DNA from: Diplosphaera chodatii
Taxonomy: Eukaryota > Chlorophyta > Trebouxiophyceae > Prasiolales > Stichococcaceae
Assembly (NCBI GenBank): GCA_032358165.1
Contig: JAALGY010000051.1
Coordinates: 1,054,001 to 1,118,000, forward strand
DNA length: 64,000 nt
Direction of reading: 5' to 3'
Part shown: in pieces, positions 60,401-64,000 of the stretch
How positions within the stretch are numbered: the first letter of the stretch is position 1
How the letters are laid out: every line of letters starts with the position of its first letter
The notes under the pieces: model-generated
Seen by the model: only the letters and a program-made list of their open reading frames with translations
Told to the model about the DNA's origin: nothing
The model's database searches: none
Made by a program: the position numbers and the translations under genes

Positions 60401-63400
60401 TTCCTATCACTTGCCTGATTGGCACTGCACATGTATGGCAGAAACGGAGCCAGGCCGATATGTGTGTCTGGCAGATGCACACTGTCACCTGCTGTAGGTC
60501 GGACCTGCTGCCCATCCGCCGGATGGCATCTTGCAAAGCCGCTGTCTTTGCAGATGCAACCGCCTCGGCGGCTTGCACAGCAGCTGCAGCCCGTTCGGCT
60601 TCCCGCTGAAGTGCAGCATGCGCCGCAACAGCGGCAGCCTCGGCAGCAAGCTGTGCAGCCTGGTTGTGCTGATGCTGTGCCGCTGATGAGGCAGGAGCAT
60701 CAGCCGCAGCAGCAGCAGCCGCATCGTCAGCATGTTTGCCTGCAGCACATGGCAGCTGCTCATGTATCTGACCACAGGTGCCGGCAGAGCACTGTGTGGA
60801 GGCATCTGCCTTCAAGCCGCAGCGTGCTGCAGTGCCGGACGGTGCAGACTGTGTTGTGACCCTCAGGTCTAGGCTCAGCTGCTCAGTCTCATGGCTGTGG
60901 CTGCTGCAGACAGCACTGCTCTGTCGCTGTGGCCGCAGACCTGGCGCACTGCTGATAGCTGCCTGCTGACTGCCATTATGCCAGCCACAGCGGGGGCATG
61001 GCTGATCTGCGGCTTGTGCAGCGGCTTCAGCCTACACAACACGGTCAACAGGTGTTGCAATGTAATTTCGCTGGCATCTATTGCGGAGGCATGTTAGGTG
61101 GCATGTCACGTGGTCCATGTCATTGTGCATCACGCTTGCCTCAGCTGCTGCTTGCTCAGCGTCATGCCGCGCGGCTCTGGCCTGCTGCAGCGCTTGGTGC
61201 TCAGCAGCAGCCAGCTGTGTGACACGCGAGTTCAGGCGCTCTGCCATCGTCCTGCATCAACAAGCAATCGTATCCAAGCTATTGGCTGCAAGGGGTCATG
61301 CAAACCAGTTTTACAGGCTTGTTGGTCGACACGCTGCTGGCTGCATGTGCACCTAGTCTCCTGCGCAGCCTGGATGTCCGCCGTGTGCTCTGCTTCCTGC
61401 TGACGTGCAGCATGTTGCATCTCACGACAGCGTGCCAACGCCTGCTGCAAGTCATCCTGCAGATGACAGTAGTTGCAGCATCAGGGGCACATGACCGAAA
61501 GGTGTTGAAGCGCACTTTCATCGTGAGAAGCAGGTTCAGCAAGCCCAGTTAACAGCGTACGAGCTGAGGACAGTACGAGTACTTGGTCACCTCTTTCGCT
61601 TGCAGACCCGCTTCCATGCCAGAAAGGCGCACTTCGAGGGTTTCCACTTCTGCCTCTCGCTCTATCACTGCCTGCTGCAGGGTGGCCACCTGTGCAGCCG
61701 CAGCATCAGCCTGCATTCTGGCATTTACCAGTTCGCTGGCTGCCACCTGCCTGGCATCCTGCACTTGCTGCTGCTCCGACTGAGCGGTATCGCGTGCTGC
61801 CAGGTCCTGAGACAACCTAGTCACCTCAGCTTGAAGCTCCTGCATGTAGAGTGTGTGGCCATGGTTGAACAGAAGGCCTCCAGGTACGCGCATGACTTCA
61901 AGGTTGACACCCTTCCACCATTGGCGGCTTCACCACCTTGGGATTGCACACTCTAGTGCTGCATGCAATCTCACCTCTGCAGCAGCATTTGCAGCCTTGA
62001 GGCTGGTAGCTGCTTCTGACCGCAGGGCTTCCAGCTGCACACTTGCCTGCTCTGCCTGCTGCTGTGCTGCAGCCTTGGCCTTGGCTGCCCACCGCTGCGC
62101 TGCCGTCCTCTGTGTGTGTGCACTCGTCTGTGCATTCTCCAGCTGGGCCTGCAAACCAAGTGTGTTGCTCATGAGTCCAGACACATACCCAGGACATGCA
62201 CAGTGTGCAGGGGCTGCAGGCTTGAATTTCCAGCAGCTGCCATAACCACCTGCCATGCACTCTACAACCTAGCAGGCAGCTTGCCACGGCCTTGAGCGGA
62301 AGGAATCAGCTATGCGTGACGTGCCTGCAGCCCCGCGGCAGCAGACTTGAGGGCTGTGCGCTCGGCGGCCCAGGCGTGGCCGTGCGCCTCCGCCTGCCGC
62401 CGCGCCCGGTCCCGGCCCTCGAGCAGCTCCGCCGCCCGCGCCTGTTGCAGATGACAGTGGCAAACCGTTCGCTATCGTAACCTTGCTGCCTTTGCAGGGC
62501 AGAACTCACGGACATGCGTCTGAAACACTGTTCGCTGGTGCTTCGCGTTTCAGATCTGGCATTGACATCAACCCTGCGTGCACGTGGGTCTTTGGGTGCA
62601 TCTGGTGAACCTGTGCTGAGTCGCGTGCAGCGGAGGCGTCCTGCACAGCACCCCGTAGATGCGCGGCCTGCGACGCCACCTCTGCGAGATCTGCAAGCTC
62701 AGCATCCTGCAGACACAGCGCCAGGAAAGACTTGGCGTGCGCTGAGGGCCTGATAGGAAGTTGTGCCAAAGTCCGAAGCTTTGATTCGAAATGACTTTGC
62801 TAATTTTACATGCTGCGCAGATATTTGAGCAGGCACACCCAACTCGCTGCGCAATACACAACATAGCTTGCCTTCTGGTGCAGCAGCATCAGCACGCTTG
62901 CGTTGCGCGCCTCCTGCGCCGCACGCTCATGTGCGGCCGCGGCTGCTGCCACTTCCCTGACGTCATCAGGCGCCTCTGCCTGCTTTCAGGGAGTCCCCTG
63001 AGCTTGCAAGCGGGAACTCATATGGTGTTGCTGGGATTGCAAGAATTCGTTTGTGGTGCCGTCCCTGCACGAAGTCAGGTGCACACCTGTGCCAGCACCT
63101 CCCGCAGATCCCCCGCGGCCCGCGCCTCGGCATGCGCTGCCTCCGTTTGGCCGGCCAGATCGTCGCACCGCTGCTGCAGCCTGACGTTGACGACCTGCAA
63201 GCCGCATCACCGCTTCAGCCCAGGTTTCAAGGGCTGTGATGTTCCATCGTGCGCATTACGCCAGACCTGATGCAGCCGTGGTTAGGCAGCGCTGGTGCTG
63301 CGGTGCCGGCACACAGAGCCCACCTCGAGGTGTGTCACAACCCCCTCGAGGTCCGTGACACGGTGGCAGGCGGCTGCATGCGCTGCAACAAGGTCCTCGC

Positions 63401-63998
63401 GCTGGTCGGCACCGCCGCTGCTCTCACGCCAGGGTAAGGCAGGGCATGCGCCAGGGTCGCCTCTTGGCAGTGAGCGCTCCAGCTGTGACTGCAGTGTCGC
63501 CAGCATGCCGTCCTTCTCCCTGAGCAGGGCATTAGCCATTTTCCGTGGGAATGGCATGCCTCAAGACTCTGCTTCACGGAGCGCGATGCAACATGTTGTC
63601 TACCGGACCCAGGTCTCCGCATCAGGTGGGGTCTGCCTCATGCACCAACACCTGATAGTATCATCACGCGTGGCAATGCTGTCCCGCAGCAGGGCTTGCT
63701 GTACTGCCGCCGCTGCTAGCTGATCCTCCAGCTCACGCACCCGCTGTGAGACTGCTAGATGATGCGATGCCTGCTGTGGCTGCTGAGTCTCGATATCAGC
63801 GCTGTTGTCCTGGTCTGACAGGCTGCACTCTGAAAGGCAGTCGCCAAGGCTGCTGACAGCTTCGTTGGCAGCTGCCTGCTGCAGATGGCTTGCTTCTTGC
63901 CCTGCAGCCGCCAGCTGTGTGTGAGCTGCCGTTGCACGGATGTGGGCTGCATCAGTGGGTCTAGACTGGACCTTCAGTGGGCTGCCCGGCCGCAACGC
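48432..63998 (-). CDS. Giant exon-modular coiled-coil protein (gene B), 5' end outside the window
   Basis: About 48 exons in the window encode at least some 3,200 residues; the protein continues beyond the right edge. The stop is at 48434-48432, after LQELLAALQARAIAAGA. Most exons are 30-80 codons of Ala/Gln/Glu/Arg heptads (for example LQAEVTRLSQDLAARD, EARLVAEEALQRLSE), mostly phase 0 and ending CAG before GT. Two long exons (about 55440-54550 and 54440-53660) and one at about 61035-60490 are low-complexity and disordered. These carry short QT motifs: WQDTQTEAAAQ (about 56500), CGTQTLA and DATSQTEAAV (about 53920-53850), and ADASTQCSAG (about 60800). A Cys-rich piece, PCPRCGWHNG, sits near 61000. 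Several introns need GC donors. The final exons (SAREVSAVFGAVAQQEQGDG) look folded rather than coiled. No enzyme domain or named family is recognised; a scaffold role is inferred. It could contain more than one gene, but no internal stop-start boundary was found. Confidence 0.75.
54717..54743. repeat. Trinucleotide CTG tract coding an alanine run (gene B)
   Basis: On the plus strand this is a run of GCTGCTGCT. In gene B's minus-strand frame it encodes consecutive alanines inside the long disordered exon. The same repeat type codes Gln in gene A, showing frame-dependent use of the same motif. Confidence 0.85.
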
Positions 63999-64000
63999 CT

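Overview
The window is nuclear DNA from a photosynthetic eukaryote, most probably a green alga (Chlorophyta). The evidence is its moderately high GC content, genes cut into many short exons by roughly 50-650 nt introns, plastid-type proteins (a fibrillin/PAP-like protein and a PLAT plus four-helix membrane protein), eukaryote-specific families (GPN1, UBA-PTH2, HMCES), and a plant/algal telomere-type TTTAGGG pair inside one intron. No rRNA, tRNA, CRISPR array or intact transposon was recognised. Exon models were built by eye from homology, reading phase and splice consensus. Where the phases close (GPN1, UBA-PTH2, the 153-residue coiled-coil protein, most of MTK, HMCES and the formiminotransferase) the models are good; N-termini are the weakest parts.

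Layout. 0.46-1.97 kb (+): a fibrillin/PAP-like plastid protein. 2.3-17.2 kb (-): giant coiled-coil gene A, about 42 short exons and about 2,800 residues, with an 85-bp minisatellite in one intron. 17.7-19.8 kb (+): the GPN-loop GTPase GPN1, divergent from gene A. 19.95-24.56 kb (-): methylthioribose kinase and methylthioribose-1-phosphate isomerase, consecutive steps of methionine salvage, on the same strand with only 74 nt between stop and start. 25.06-26.24 kb (+): a 153-residue coiled-coil protein. 27.2-29.3 kb (-): a secreted RNase T2. 29.66-31.26 kb (-): a stand-alone formiminotransferase-domain protein. 31.76-32.48 kb (+): a short unrecognised protein. 33.3-36.05 kb (-): the PLAT/LH2 plus four-helix plastid protein. 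36.47-38.64 kb (-): a 3-beta-HSD/epimerase-type SDR. 39.3-40.56 kb (-): a PRXL2-like thioredoxin-fold protein. 41.16-42.4 kb (+): a UBA-peptidyl-tRNA hydrolase 2 fusion. 42.5-45.7 kb: weakly coding. 45.76-48.05 kb (+): HMCES/SRAP abasic-site shield with a C-terminal PCNA-binding motif. 48.43 kb to the right edge (-): giant coiled-coil gene B, at least 3,200 residues in the window, with its 5' end outside.

The genes do not form one pathway. The most notable items are: the two giant coiled-coil genes built from small, mostly phase-0 exons ending in CTGCAG, both carrying LC8-type QT motifs; the bacterial-looking isomerase/kinase pair; recurrent GC-AG introns; and an intron in the PTH2 gene flanked by a 12-nt near-duplication and starting with telomere-type repeats.
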